8,418 nt of DNA from Flavobacteriaceae bacterium UBA7433. GTDB taxonomy: Bacteria > Bacteroidota > Bacteroidia > Flavobacteriales > Flavobacteriaceae. Below, piece by piece: positions 1 through 6,317 of this stretch. A program made the position numbers and the translations under genes. Position 1 is the stretch's first letter. Each line of letters opens with the position of its first letter. The notes below the pieces were generated by a model. It was not told where the DNA came from. It saw nothing but the letters and a program-made list of their open reading frames with translations, and did no database searches. The stretch lies in the NCBI GenBank assembly GCA_002477565.1, contig DLQL01000107.1, forward strand, positions 1 through 8,418, in the 5' to 3' direction.

Positions 1-20
1 TGACATGCATCGATGGTTTT

Positions 21-224
21 CTATTTGAACCCTTTGGTAAATAAAAGGTAAAGTGTGGCAATTAAAAAAAAGACAGTGGCTGCACTGTAAAGGAATAAAA
101 AGACGATTTCGAACAAAGTGAACCCTTCTACGCTCGCTTTTAAAAAACTTCTAAACGAAGAAATAAAACGCGCTATTTTCGTTGTTTTTTTATTCCACTT
201 GACGGAGTTGTCTTCTAATTTCAT
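21..224 (-). CDS. Small single-pass membrane protein, unknown function
   Basis: A 67-residue protein that I do not recognise. Residues 1-33 are basic and hydrophilic (several Lys/Arg, with a Phe/Ser-rich stretch around 18-30 that could be an amphipathic helix). Residues 36-62 form one strongly hydrophobic helix rich in Phe, Leu and Ala, followed by the short basic tail TKGFK. There is no signal-peptide cleavage site, so it is probably an inner-membrane protein anchored by its C-terminal helix. The ATG at 222-224 is the only sensible start and is not preceded by a Shine-Dalgarno sequence. It is transcribed away from the long non-coding region on its right, and a G15 tract lies 65-79 bases upstream of its start. 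Its downstream partner lies outside the window. The composition is consistent with a real small membrane protein, but no family assignment is possible. Confidence 0.5.
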   Translation of the reverse strand: MKLEDNSVKWNKKTTKIARFISSFRSFLKASVEGFTLFEIVFLFLYSAATVFFLIATLYLLFTKGFK

Positions 225-288
225 AGCAGGTCCATTTAATTTTAAACAATTGACTTAGGAAGCCTTAAGTTGATTCGTTTTTAAAAAT

Positions 289-303
289 GGGGGGGGGGGG
301 GGG
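289..303. repeat. Homopolymeric G15 tract
   Basis: Fifteen consecutive G residues on the plus strand in otherwise AT-rich non-coding sequence, preceded by TTTTTAAAAAT and followed by AAGTCTA. Homopolymers of this length are prone to slipped-strand length change, and in some bacteria they switch promoters or reading frames. Here the tract lies upstream of the minus-strand small membrane gene and immediately beyond the U-tract side of the adjacent hairpin. Its exact length should be treated as uncertain, because sequencing also miscounts such runs. Confidence 0.95.
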
Positions 304-309
304 AAGTCT

Positions 310-346
310 AAAAAAGCCTTTTTTTAAGGCCTCTCTTAAAAAAGGC
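310..346 (-). terminator. Rho-independent-type terminator reading on the minus strand, no upstream gene
   Basis: The arms GCCTTTTTTTAAG (316-328) and CTTAAAAAAGGC (335-346) pair over 12 bp with one bulged T, around the loop GCCTCT. On the minus strand the hairpin is followed by six T residues (plus-strand A310-315), the arrangement of an intrinsic terminator. On the plus strand it is followed by AAAACAG, so it would not terminate plus-strand transcription well. No credible minus-strand gene lies between it and the plus-strand gene at 748. It may end an unannotated RNA, block antisense transcription into the small membrane gene, or be left over from a lost gene. Confidence 0.55.
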
Positions 347-657
347 AAAACAGCCTCTGAGAAACAATTTACAAAAAAAATAACAAATGTTAATTTTTTT
401 CAAGCAGCTTTTACAAAAACTGTTCGCAAACAACTCAAATATTTCCTCATCACAAATGCACTGAACCTTTGATACGCTTAAGAATGCATTGGTACAGAAA
501 AGTAAATTTGCACAAAAAATCAAGGATACACACTGTACAAATCGTTTGCCTCCTCTAAAAAAATTGAGAGCAACCTCATCAAGGAATGACCGCATTTATT
601 TGCCACATTTCTCAAGAATGTTTGCAAAAATCTGTCTCCAAAATTTGCAAAAACCCG

Positions 658-665
658 TACCTTTG
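658..665 (+). promoter_or_regulatory. Candidate Bacteroidota -7 promoter element for the MoeB/ThiF gene
   Basis: TACCTTTG is an exact match to the Bacteroidota -7 consensus TAnnTTTG and lies 82 bases before the chosen ATG at 748. The expected TTTG-like -33 element about 19-21 bases upstream is not clear, which lowers confidence. A direct repeat TTTGCAAAAA (621-630 and 644-653) sits just upstream and could be a binding site. If the element is used, the leader is about 75 nt, and the in-frame upstream ATG at 586 would lie outside the transcript. Confidence 0.35.
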
Positions 666-747
666 GGTTCTTAAAGAAACAGCGTGGTACAAAAAAAACA
701 AAAACGAGGTTTTGGTCACAAGGCCTGTTAAATCCATTTCAAAAAGC

Positions 748-1836
748 ATGTTTTCAGCAGAAGAAAAAACACAGTACAGCCGGCATTTCCTATTGGATCA
801 AATAGGACCTGAAGGACAATCAAAACTCAAAAACAGCAAGGTTCTCGTTGTAGGAGCCGGTGGTTTGGGCTGTCCTGTGTTGCAATACTTAACCGCAGCA
901 GGAGTTGGAACGATTGGTATTGTTGACCCTGATACGGTGGAACGAAGCAATTTACAACGTCAGATCCTCTATACCGTCGACGACCTCGGAAAACCCAAAG
1001 CCGTTTGCGCTGCCAAGCACTTGCAACAGCGCAATCCCTTTGTCAAGTTCAACACACACAACACCCTTCTAAATACCGAAAATGCCCTCGCACTTTTCGA
1101 GCAATACGACATCATCGCAGACGGATCCGACAATTTTCAAACACGCTACCTCTGCAACGATGCCGCAGTCATTACTCAAAAACCATTGGTCTACGGAGCC
1201 CTCTTTAAATTTGAAGGACAGGTAAGTGTCTTCAATTACAAGAAAGGACCTACCTACCGCTGCCTGTTTCCTACACCGCCAAAAGCAAACAGCATTCCCA
1301 ACTGTGCAGACATCGGCGTATTGGGTGTGTTGCCAGGGATTGTCGGATGTTTGCAAGCCAACGAGCTGCTCAAAATCATCTGCGATTTGGAAGGCGTTTT
1401 GAGCGGAAAACTGCTGTCTTTCAATGCCCTAACCTTGGAACAGCGTTTTTTGAATTTTCCGAAAAACAATGCCTTAAAAATTGACAAACTCATCGATTAC
1501 GAGGTCTTCTGTGGTCTTCAACCCAGTGGATTTGAAATCACACCCGAAAATTTCAACCGCAGTGTCTCTGATACAGAGTACGTCTTATTGGATGTCCGAA
1601 AAGAAGTGGAACGCGCTCAATTTCACTTGGAAGGAATGCACATCCCCTTGCACGAACTTCCCCAAAAAATCAAGAACATCGCTGCTCACGAAAATATTGT
1701 CGTCTACTGCGAAGTAGGGCAGCGCAGTCTCGTGGCAACACGCATGATCTTAGAAAAATACCCCGATAAAAAAGTGTTTAGTTTGCAAGGAGGCCTTCAG
1801 GCTTGGAAAAAGACAAACAAACAGACAAAACCCTAA
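748..1836 (+). CDS. MoeB/ThiF-family adenylyltransferase with C-terminal rhodanese domain
   Basis: A 362-residue cytoplasmic E1-like enzyme. The family adenylates the C-terminal glycine of a ubiquitin-like sulfur carrier (ThiS or MoaD) for thiamine-thiazole or molybdopterin synthesis. Visible features are the start motif YSRHFLLDQIG, the nucleotide-binding loop GAGGLG (36-41), VDPDTVERSNLQRQ (59-72), the catalytic region DGSDNFQTR (125-133, Asp128) and Cys186 in NCADIGVLG, where ThiF and MoeB carry a conserved Cys. The usual zinc-binding CxxC pairs are reduced to single cysteines, C172 (TYRC) and C255 (EVFCG). A rhodanese domain follows (about 265-355) with active-site loop CEVGQRS (Cys321), suggesting that one chain both activates and delivers sulfur, as in MOCS3-like fusions. 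The ATG at 748 was chosen because homology begins there; an in-frame ATG at 586 would add 54 unrelated residues across a candidate promoter. The Dcp gene starts 11 nt downstream. ThiF versus MoeB cannot be decided, as no other thi or moa genes are present. Confidence 0.9.
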   Translation: MFSAEEKTQYSRHFLLDQIGPEGQSKLKNSKVLVVGAGGLGCPVLQYLTAAGVGTIGIVDPDTVERSNLQRQILYTVDDLGKPKAVCAAKHLQQRNPFVKFNTHNTLLNTENALALFEQYDIIADGSDNFQTRYLCNDAAVITQKPLVYGALFKFEGQVSVFNYKKGPTYRCLFPTPPKANSIPNCADIGVLGVLPGIVGCLQANELLKIICDLEGVLSGKLLSFNALTLEQRFLNFPKNNALKIDKLIDYEVFCGLQPSGFEITPENFNRSVSDTEYVLLDVRKEVERAQFHLEGMHIPLHELPQKIKNIAAHENIVVYCEVGQRSLVATRMILEKYPDKKVFSLQGGLQAWKKTNKQTKP

Positions 1837-1847
1837 AAAAATACTGT

Positions 1848-3881
1848 ATGAATCCCTTGTTAGAAAAATTTACAAACTCCTACGAAACAGTTCCCTTTTC
1901 TAAAATTAAGAGCGCCCATTTCAAACCCGCATTTCAAAAAGCCATCGAAGAAGGCAAAGCCGAAGTCGCTGCTATTGTCGACAATTCCGAAACTCCCTCT
2001 TTTGAAAACACCACTGTTGCCCTCGAAAATTCCGGAAAGCTCTTGGACCGTATCTCAAATATTTTCTTCAATCTAAACGCTGCAGAAACAAACAAAATAT
2101 TGCAACAAATCGCCCAAGAAGTCTCCCCTTGGTTGTCCGCATTTTCCAACGACATCCGGCTCAACGAACCCTTGTTTGAAAAAGTAAAAACGGTCTACAA
2201 TTCCCGAGACACCCTTTACTTGAACCCCGAAGAAAGCATGTTGTTGGAAAAACAGTACAAAGGCTTTTCTAGAAACGGAGCCAACCTTCACGAAAAGGAC
2301 AAAGCGACACTGCGAGAAATCGATGCCCAATTGTCACAACTTTCGTTGCAATTCGGTGAACATGTATTGGCAGAAACCAATGCCTACGAACTGCACATTC
2401 TTGAAAAGGAACAACTCAAAGGCCTACCAGAAGGTGCCTTGGAAGCAGCCGCTCAAACCGCTGCTCAAAAAGGAAAAGAAGGCTGGCTGTTCACATTGGA
2501 CTACCCCAGTTACATGCCTTTTATGACCTACCTGCAAGACCGCTCCCTGCGGGAAGAGATGGCGCTTGCCTTCGGGAAAAGAGCTTTTCGTGGCAATGAA
2601 TTCGACAACCGAGAAATTGTGTTAAAAATCGCAAAACTACGCCACCAACGAGCCGTTTTGTTAGGCTATGCAAGCCATGCCCATTTTGTCTTGGAAGAGC
2701 GCATGGCAGAAACCCCACAGACCGTTCTTGACTTTTCCAACGAGCTGTTGGAGAAAGCCAAGCCCGCCGCCCTAAAAGATTTTAAAAGTTTGCAAGCCAT
2801 CGCAAAAAAGGAGGGTATCGAAGAACTCCAAAAATGGGATGGGGCTTATTACAGCGAAAAATTAAAAAAAGAACTGTTCGATTTTGACGAAGAAGCATTG
2901 AAACCCTACTTTCAGTTGGAAAATGTGTTGCAAGGTGCGTTTGCAGTAGCCCACAAACTCTTTGGACTGTCCTTCGAAAAAGTGGATGACATTGACACTT
3001 ACCACGAAGATGTAACTCCCTACAAAGTGACCGATGAGAATGGCAACTACGTCGCCATTTTCTACACGGATTTCTTCCCTCGAAAAGGAAAACGCAACGG
3101 CGCATGGATGACGTCTTACAAAAGCCAATACTTCAAAGACGGACACAACAGCCGTCCCCACATTTCAAATGTCTGTAACTTTACAAAGCCGACAGCCACC
3201 AAACCTTCTCTATTGACCTTTGGCGAGGTCACTACCTTGTTTCACGAATTTGGACATGGGCTACACGGCATGTTGGCCAACACCACCTATGCAAGCCTGT
3301 CTGGAACGAGTGTCGCTTGGGATTTTGTAGAACTCCCCAGCCAAGTGTTTGAAAACTGGTGCTACGAGGAAGAAGTACTCCAGCTCTTTGCCAAACACTA
3401 CGAAACAGGAGAGGTGATTCCGATGGAATTGGTTCGAAAAATCAAAAAAGCAGCGAACTTTTTAGAAGGCATGCAGACCTTGCGTCAATTGAGTTTTGGA
3501 CTGCTGGACATGAGTTGGCACGGAGCAGATCCTTCAGACATTCAAGATGTCAAAGCTTTTGAAAGCGCTTGTTTTGCCAACACAAAATTGTACCCCGAAG
3601 TGGCAGAAAATTGTATGAGTACTTCCTTTTCTCATATTTTTCAAGGAGGCTATTCTTCGGGCTATTATTCCTACAAATGGGCAGAAGTGCTGGATGCAGA
3701 TGCTTTTGAAGCCTTTAAAGAAAAAGGGATTTTCAACAGGGAACTCGGAGAATTGTTTAAAAACACAGTACTCTCTAAAGGGGGCACACAAAAACCGATG
3801 GAGCTGTACAAAGCATTTCGAGGAAAAGAACCCACATCAGATGCTTTGTTAAAAAGAGCGGGGCTGTTGGAAAACGCGTAG
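1848..3881 (+). CDS. dcp: M3 family zinc metallopeptidase, peptidyl-dipeptidase Dcp type
   Basis: A 677-residue zinc peptidase, close to the roughly 680 residues of E. coli Dcp, which removes C-terminal dipeptides from oligopeptides. The zinc motif is FHEFGHGLHG with His466, Glu467 and His470. The third ligand is Glu495 in DFVELPSQ, 29 residues after His466 as in other M3 enzymes. GGYSSGYYSYKWAEVL (600-615) carries the substrate-binding tyrosines Y602 and Y609, spaced as in neurolysin Y606/Y613. The N-terminal part, including the FENTTVALENSGKLLDRIS segment, resembles Dcp more than oligopeptidase A. There is no signal peptide, so it is probably cytoplasmic and recycles peptides. The start at 1848 matches the NPLLEKF opening of Dcp; an in-frame ATG at 1803 would overlap the upstream gene and add 15 Lys-rich residues. 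It lies 11 nt after the MoeB/ThiF gene and is probably co-transcribed. Its stop is 3 nt from that of the convergent aldo/keto reductase, with no terminator hairpin between them. Confidence 0.93.
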   Translation: MNPLLEKFTNSYETVPFSKIKSAHFKPAFQKAIEEGKAEVAAIVDNSETPSFENTTVALENSGKLLDRISNIFFNLNAAETNKILQQIAQEVSPWLSAFSNDIRLNEPLFEKVKTVYNSRDTLYLNPEESMLLEKQYKGFSRNGANLHEKDKATLREIDAQLSQLSLQFGEHVLAETNAYELHILEKEQLKGLPEGALEAAAQTAAQKGKEGWLFTLDYPSYMPFMTYLQDRSLREEMALAFGKRAFRGNEFDNREIVLKIAKLRHQRAVLLGYASHAHFVLEERMAETPQTVLDFSNELLEKAKPAALKDFKSLQAIAKKEGIEELQKWDGAYYSEKLKKELFDFDEEALKPYFQLENVLQGAFAVAHKLFGLSFEKVDDIDTYHEDVTPYKVTDENGNYVAIFYTDFFPRKGKRNGAWMTSYKSQYFKDGHNSRPHISNVCNFTKPTATKPSLLTFGEVTTLFHEFGHGLHGMLANTTYASLSGTSVAWDFVELPSQVFENWCYEEEVLQLFAKHYETGEVIPMELVRKIKKAANFLEGMQTLRQLSFGLLDMSWHGADPSDIQDVKAFESACFANTKLYPEVAENCMSTSFSHIFQGGYSSGYYSYKWAEVLDADAFEAFKEKGIFNRELGELFKNTVLSKGGTQKPMELYKAFRGKEPTSDALLKRAGLLENA

Positions 3882-3884
3882 CAT

Positions 3885-4817
3885 TCAACCCCAAGGGAGT
3901 CGACTTCGTTCGTGCCAATACGTTTCTGTAGGCATTTTAGCCCCTTTGAGCTGTTCGATCTCAGAGGGGGTGAGTTGGAAGTTCAAAGCGCATAAGTTTT
4001 GAGTCAATTGCGCTGCACTTGCTGCGCCACTCAGCACCACGTTGGGCCCTAAGGCATCCATACAAAACCGCAGGGCAATTGCATCGATGCCGACTTGGTA
4101 TTTGAGCGCCAACCCTTCGAGGGTTTTGCGGGTTTTTGTCGGCAAAAAGACACGCCCATTTGCCAATCCTTCCTTGACAATCAAAAATCTCCCCGCTCCT
4201 TTGAGTTGTTTTAACACCTCAAAAGCAGCTTGCTCAAAGAGGTTGTAGGTGACTTGAAAGCTGTCAAACAAAGGCGCGTTTTCCAGACAAAGCTCCGAGG
4301 CTTCTAAGAGCAATTCTTTTTGTCTGGGACCGCTGACCGTGAGCCCAATCTGAAGTCCAAACTCCTTTTTCAATTGAAACAAGTGTTGGAGCACTGCGGT
4401 ATTTTGCAAGACAGCGCTTTCAAAAGTCGCCGAATGTATCTGATAAACTTTTAGCTTGGGCAATAGGTCTTGGGTGACCTGCCATTGCTCTTTTAATTTT
4501 TGAAGAGAATGTTCTTTGACTTCATGCGGTCCTAAAAACCCCAATTTCCAATTGGCTACATAGGTATAGCCCCACTTGGACGAAAAGACCACATCAGCGT
4601 GTTTTCTGCTGGCATTCCATTCCTGTAAAAAGGATTCTCCTTTGCCATAGGACGGTGCCGTATCAAAAAAACGTACCCCACATGCATAGGCCTTGTCCAA
4701 AACCAAAAAAGCATTTTCTTTGAAGGCTGCTTCCGATTTGTCAATGGAAACAGCGCTTCGAATGTTTAAATATTCCGGCCTGCCCAAAGCGGCCAAGCCC
4801 AATCCTATGGTACACAT
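3885..4817 (-). CDS. Aldo/keto reductase family protein
   Basis: A 310-residue (beta/alpha)8-barrel oxidoreductase, expected to use NADPH to reduce an aldehyde or ketone in the cytoplasm; the substrate is unknown. The catalytic tetrad of the superfamily is visible: Asp52 and Tyr57 in FFDTAPSYG, Lys81 in FSSKWG and His128 in VYQIHSA. A cofactor-binding stretch VVLSGAASAAQLTQN (260-274) near the C-terminus matches the usual G-x-S/A...L..N pattern. The start MCTIGLGLAALGRPEYL is typical for the family's first strand and loop. The gene begins 51 nt after the stop of the small CxxC gene on the same strand, so read-through from the oxidase assembly operon is possible. The gap, however, contains a TGTGAA-AA-TTCACA inverted repeat that may indicate separate control. 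There is no obvious biochemical link to oxidase assembly. Confidence 0.9.
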   Translation of the reverse strand: MCTIGLGLAALGRPEYLNIRSAVSIDKSEAAFKENAFLVLDKAYACGVRFFDTAPSYGKGESFLQEWNASRKHADVVFSSKWGYTYVANWKLGFLGPHEVKEHSLQKLKEQWQVTQDLLPKLKVYQIHSATFESAVLQNTAVLQHLFQLKKEFGLQIGLTVSGPRQKELLLEASELCLENAPLFDSFQVTYNLFEQAAFEVLKQLKGAGRFLIVKEGLANGRVFLPTKTRKTLEGLALKYQVGIDAIALRFCMDALGPNVVLSGAASAAQLTQNLCALNFQLTPSEIEQLKGAKMPTETYWHERSRLPWG

Positions 4818-4843
4818 AATTTACAGCAGGTTTGTTTGGGTGG

Positions 4844-4857
4844 TGTGAAAATTCACA
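4844..4857. promoter_or_regulatory. Inverted repeat TGTGAA-AA-TTCACA, candidate operator
   Basis: A perfect 6-bp inverted repeat with a 2-base centre in the 51-nt gap between the CxxC gene and the aldo/keto reductase, 27 bases upstream of the latter's ATG. It resembles a CRP/FNR half-site pair (TGTGA...TCACA), but the spacing is 4 rather than 6. A regulator site is therefore only a possibility. The arms are too short and lack a T-tract for a terminator. Confidence 0.3.
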
Positions 4858-4868
4858 ACTATATTGTG

Positions 4869-5078
4869 CTACTTTTTAAATTTGAAACGGTACAAGGCAT
4901 AGGCCAAGACAGCGACCAACAGGTAAGGAAAGAGCATCAGATAGACAATCCCGTCATTGACCCCAGCCGCCAATCCTTGGTCGCCACTTTCAACGACCGC
5001 TTTGCACATGGCACATTGGGCATGCACAAAAGACGAAAGTCCGACAAAGGCAACAAAAAAAAACGATTTTAAATTCAT
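4869..5078 (-). CDS. Small exported CxxC membrane protein in the oxidase assembly cluster
   Basis: A 69-residue protein with a signal peptide (MNLKSFFFVAFVGLSSFVHA, predicted cut after Ala20). The mature N-terminus QCAMCKAVVES carries a CxxC pair (Cys22, Cys25). A short polar linker (30-42) precedes one transmembrane helix (about 44-62) and a basic cytoplasmic tail YRFKFKK. The CxxC would sit in the periplasm next to the membrane, where it could bind copper or undergo thiol exchange. From memory, short proteins with this pattern occur beside SCO and DUF420 genes in other flavobacteria, but I know of no tested function. The start at 5078 puts the signal peptide at the N-terminus; the in-frame ATG at 5105 would add MNQSFKKEN, which is possible but less likely. 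It is the third gene after SCO, 58 nt downstream of the DUF420 gene. Confidence 0.75.
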   Translation of the reverse strand: MNLKSFFFVAFVGLSSFVHAQCAMCKAVVESGDQGLAAGVNDGIVYLMLFPYLLVAVLAYALYRFKFKK

Positions 5079-5136
5079 GTTCTCTTTCTTAAAAGACTGG
5101 TTCAAAACCCTGTTCTCCCCTAAAATTCAGGGCTAA

Positions 5137-5643
5137 TTATCCGTAATAGGGTGCAATCATCCAATACACAACCACTCCTGTGACGGTGACGTACAACCAC
5201 AATGGAAAGGTGTATTTTGCTATTTTTTTATGCAGTGCAATCTCATTGCTGATAGCCCTTACATAGGTGATCAAGACAAAAGGAATCACGACGATGGACA
5301 ACAGAATGTGTGAAATCAAAATAAAGACATAGAACGTCCGTATCCATCCTTCCCCTCCAAACTCGGTGGAAACTGAAGTCATGTGGTACAACACATACAT
5401 GAGTAAAAACAAAACCGAGCAGGCAATCGCTGTTTTCATCAAGTTTTCGTGTATTTTTCGATGTCCTTTTTTGATTGCAATGACAGCCAATATCAACAAT
5501 ACGGCTGTCAGTCCGTTGATTGTTGCATAAATAGGCGGTAAAAAAACCGGCAATTCCAAGTCGATTTTGATCAAAAACAAAAGGGCTACTGCTACGGGAA
5601 TCACCACAGACAAGGCGATGATTAATTTGTTGTATTTTTTCAT
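5137..5643 (-). CDS. DUF420 (YozB/CtaM-like) membrane protein
   Basis: A 168-residue integral membrane protein with five hydrophobic helices at about 7-25, 36-57, 70-88, 103-128 and 144-163. Histidines typical of DUF420 sit near the helix ends: H61 and H65 in KKGHRKIHENLM, H87 in LYHMTS, H112 in LISHILLS and H138 in ALHKKIAK. They could bind heme or a metal, though this is inference. In Firmicutes the homologous protein (YozB, named CtaM in Staphylococcus aureus) is reported to be needed for aa3 oxidase function. Placement directly after SCO, 38 nt away on the same strand, fits an oxidase assembly role. Length and topology are normal for the family. The start MKKYNKLIIALS is the only suitable one. 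Confidence 0.9.
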   Translation of the reverse strand: MKKYNKLIIALSVVIPVAVALLFLIKIDLELPVFLPPIYATINGLTAVLLILAVIAIKKGHRKIHENLMKTAIACSVLFLLMYVLYHMTSVSTEFGGEGWIRTFYVFILISHILLSIVVIPFVLITYVRAISNEIALHKKIAKYTFPLWLYVTVTGVVVYWMIAPYYG

Positions 5644-5681
5644 ATGAGCTATTTATTACTTGTGTTGTGTGCTTGTAAGGA

Positions 5682-6317
5682 TTATTCTTCTAACAAAATT
5701 TGAATGTCTTCTTTGAGCATCTCGATGGCTTTTAAATCCAAACCGTCGTAAAATTTGATGGGGTTGGACTGTTCTCCCACTTGGACTGTTCGTGAGCGAA
5801 TGTATCCTTTTTTATCCACCAATGCAAACATGCCTGAATGTTCAAAGCCACCTGCTGCTGACGGATTGGCTCCCGCATACAGCCGAAAGCCCTCGTTGGA
5901 AAACCGGTAGATTTCCGCTTGGTCTCCCGTTAAAAAATGCCAACTTCGCATGGTCGCGCCTTTTTCTTTCGCATAGGCTTTTAAGACTTCGGGACGGTCA
6001 TTGTGCGGGTTGATGCTGATTGAAGCAATGCCAAAATGTGGATTTCCGTAAAATTTGTTTTGGAGCAAAACCGTGTGTTGGGTCATGATGGGACAAATCG
6101 TAGGACAGGTGGTAAAGAAAAATTCCACCACGTGTACTTTTCCAGCATAGGTATCGTTGCTGATTGTGTCTCCCTCTTGGTTGACAAAGGAAAAAGGGGG
6201 AACTTTTTCAAAGGTCAACAGCTCTTTGTTTTGAGCGCGTTGTTCGTATTCGTTGACCACCCAAATCCCAAAAACAAGAATGATAAAGGAAATTCCGATA
6301 TAGGAGTAGTTTTTCAT
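5682..6317 (-). CDS. SCO1/SenC family copper chaperone
   Basis: A 211-residue membrane-anchored thioredoxin-fold protein of the SCO/SenC/PrrC family, which delivers copper to, or keeps reduced, the CuA site of cytochrome c oxidase subunit II. An N-terminal anchor helix (about 6-22) is followed by a periplasmic domain. The copper ligands are present: Cys71 and Cys75 in TTCPTICPIM, and His160 in GFEHSGMFALVD. Other family marks are SISINPHNDRPEVLKAYA (99-116), WHFLTGD (126-132) and the closing VDKKGYIRSR (167-176). Its ATG follows immediately after the TAG of the upstream SCO-like gene (0 nt gap), so translation is probably coupled. Location beside oxidase subunits III and IV and DUF420 supports the assembly role. 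Length is normal. Confidence 0.95.
   Translation of the reverse strand: MKNYSYIGISFIILVFGIWVVNEYEQRAQNKELLTFEKVPPFSFVNQEGDTISNDTYAGKVHVVEFFFTTCPTICPIMTQHTVLLQNKFYGNPHFGIASISINPHNDRPEVLKAYAKEKGATMRSWHFLTGDQAEIYRFSNEGFRLYAGANPSAAGGFEHSGMFALVDKKGYIRSRTVQVGEQSNPIKFYDGLDLKAIEMLKEDIQILLEE

Larger units (their letters stand above)
225..747. other. Long intergenic region (about 520 bp) without a convincing gene
   Basis: This AT-rich stretch separates the minus-strand small membrane gene from the plus-strand MoeB/ThiF gene, so it should hold two divergent promoters. Open frames on both strands translate to low-complexity Lys/Phe/Cys-rich text with no domain character, and I treat them as chance. Visible elements are a G15 run (289-303), a minus-facing terminator-like hairpin (310-346), TAnnTTTG matches at 503-510 (TAAATTTG) and 658-665, an inverted repeat GTACAG/CTGTAC (492-497 and 533-538) around the first of these, and a direct repeat TTTGCAAAAA at 621-630 and 644-653. 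A small RNA gene is possible, but I could not identify one. Confidence 0.6.

Noticed and set aside
287..472. Plus-strand open frame beginning within the G15 tract
   Set aside because: Its poly-Gly start depends on the exact tract length, and the rest is Lys/Phe-rich with no domain character.
355..485. TPP-riboswitch-like pieces (CTGAGA at 356-361 and GAACCTTTGAT at 463-473) upstream of a ThiF-type gene
   Set aside because: The pieces are about 100 bases apart, the AACCTGATCTGG and AGCGTAGGGA parts are absent, and no matching helices are visible.
308..595. Minus-strand open frame of 95 codons
   Set aside because: Phe/Cys/Lys-rich low-complexity translation, and its end lies inside the terminator hairpin; probably chance in AT-rich DNA.
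586..747. 54-residue N-terminal extension of the MoeB/ThiF protein from the upstream in-frame ATG
   Set aside because: It does not resemble the family, spans a candidate promoter, and family homology begins exactly at the ATG at 748.
1069..1356. Antisense open frames inside the MoeB/ThiF gene and similar ones inside dcp
   Set aside because: They are shadows of strongly recognised coding frames and have no family features.
1803..1847. Earlier in-frame ATG for the Dcp gene
   Set aside because: It would overlap the upstream gene and add a Lys-rich 15-residue extension before the NPLLEKF opening typical of Dcp.
4836..5072. Plus-strand open frame opposite the small CxxC gene
   Set aside because: The minus-strand frame has a clear signal peptide, CxxC and membrane helix; the plus-strand translation has no coherent character.
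5108..5132. CCCTG/CAGGG inverted repeat between DUF420 and the CxxC gene
   Set aside because: Only 5 bp with a 15-base loop and no T-tract; too weak to call.
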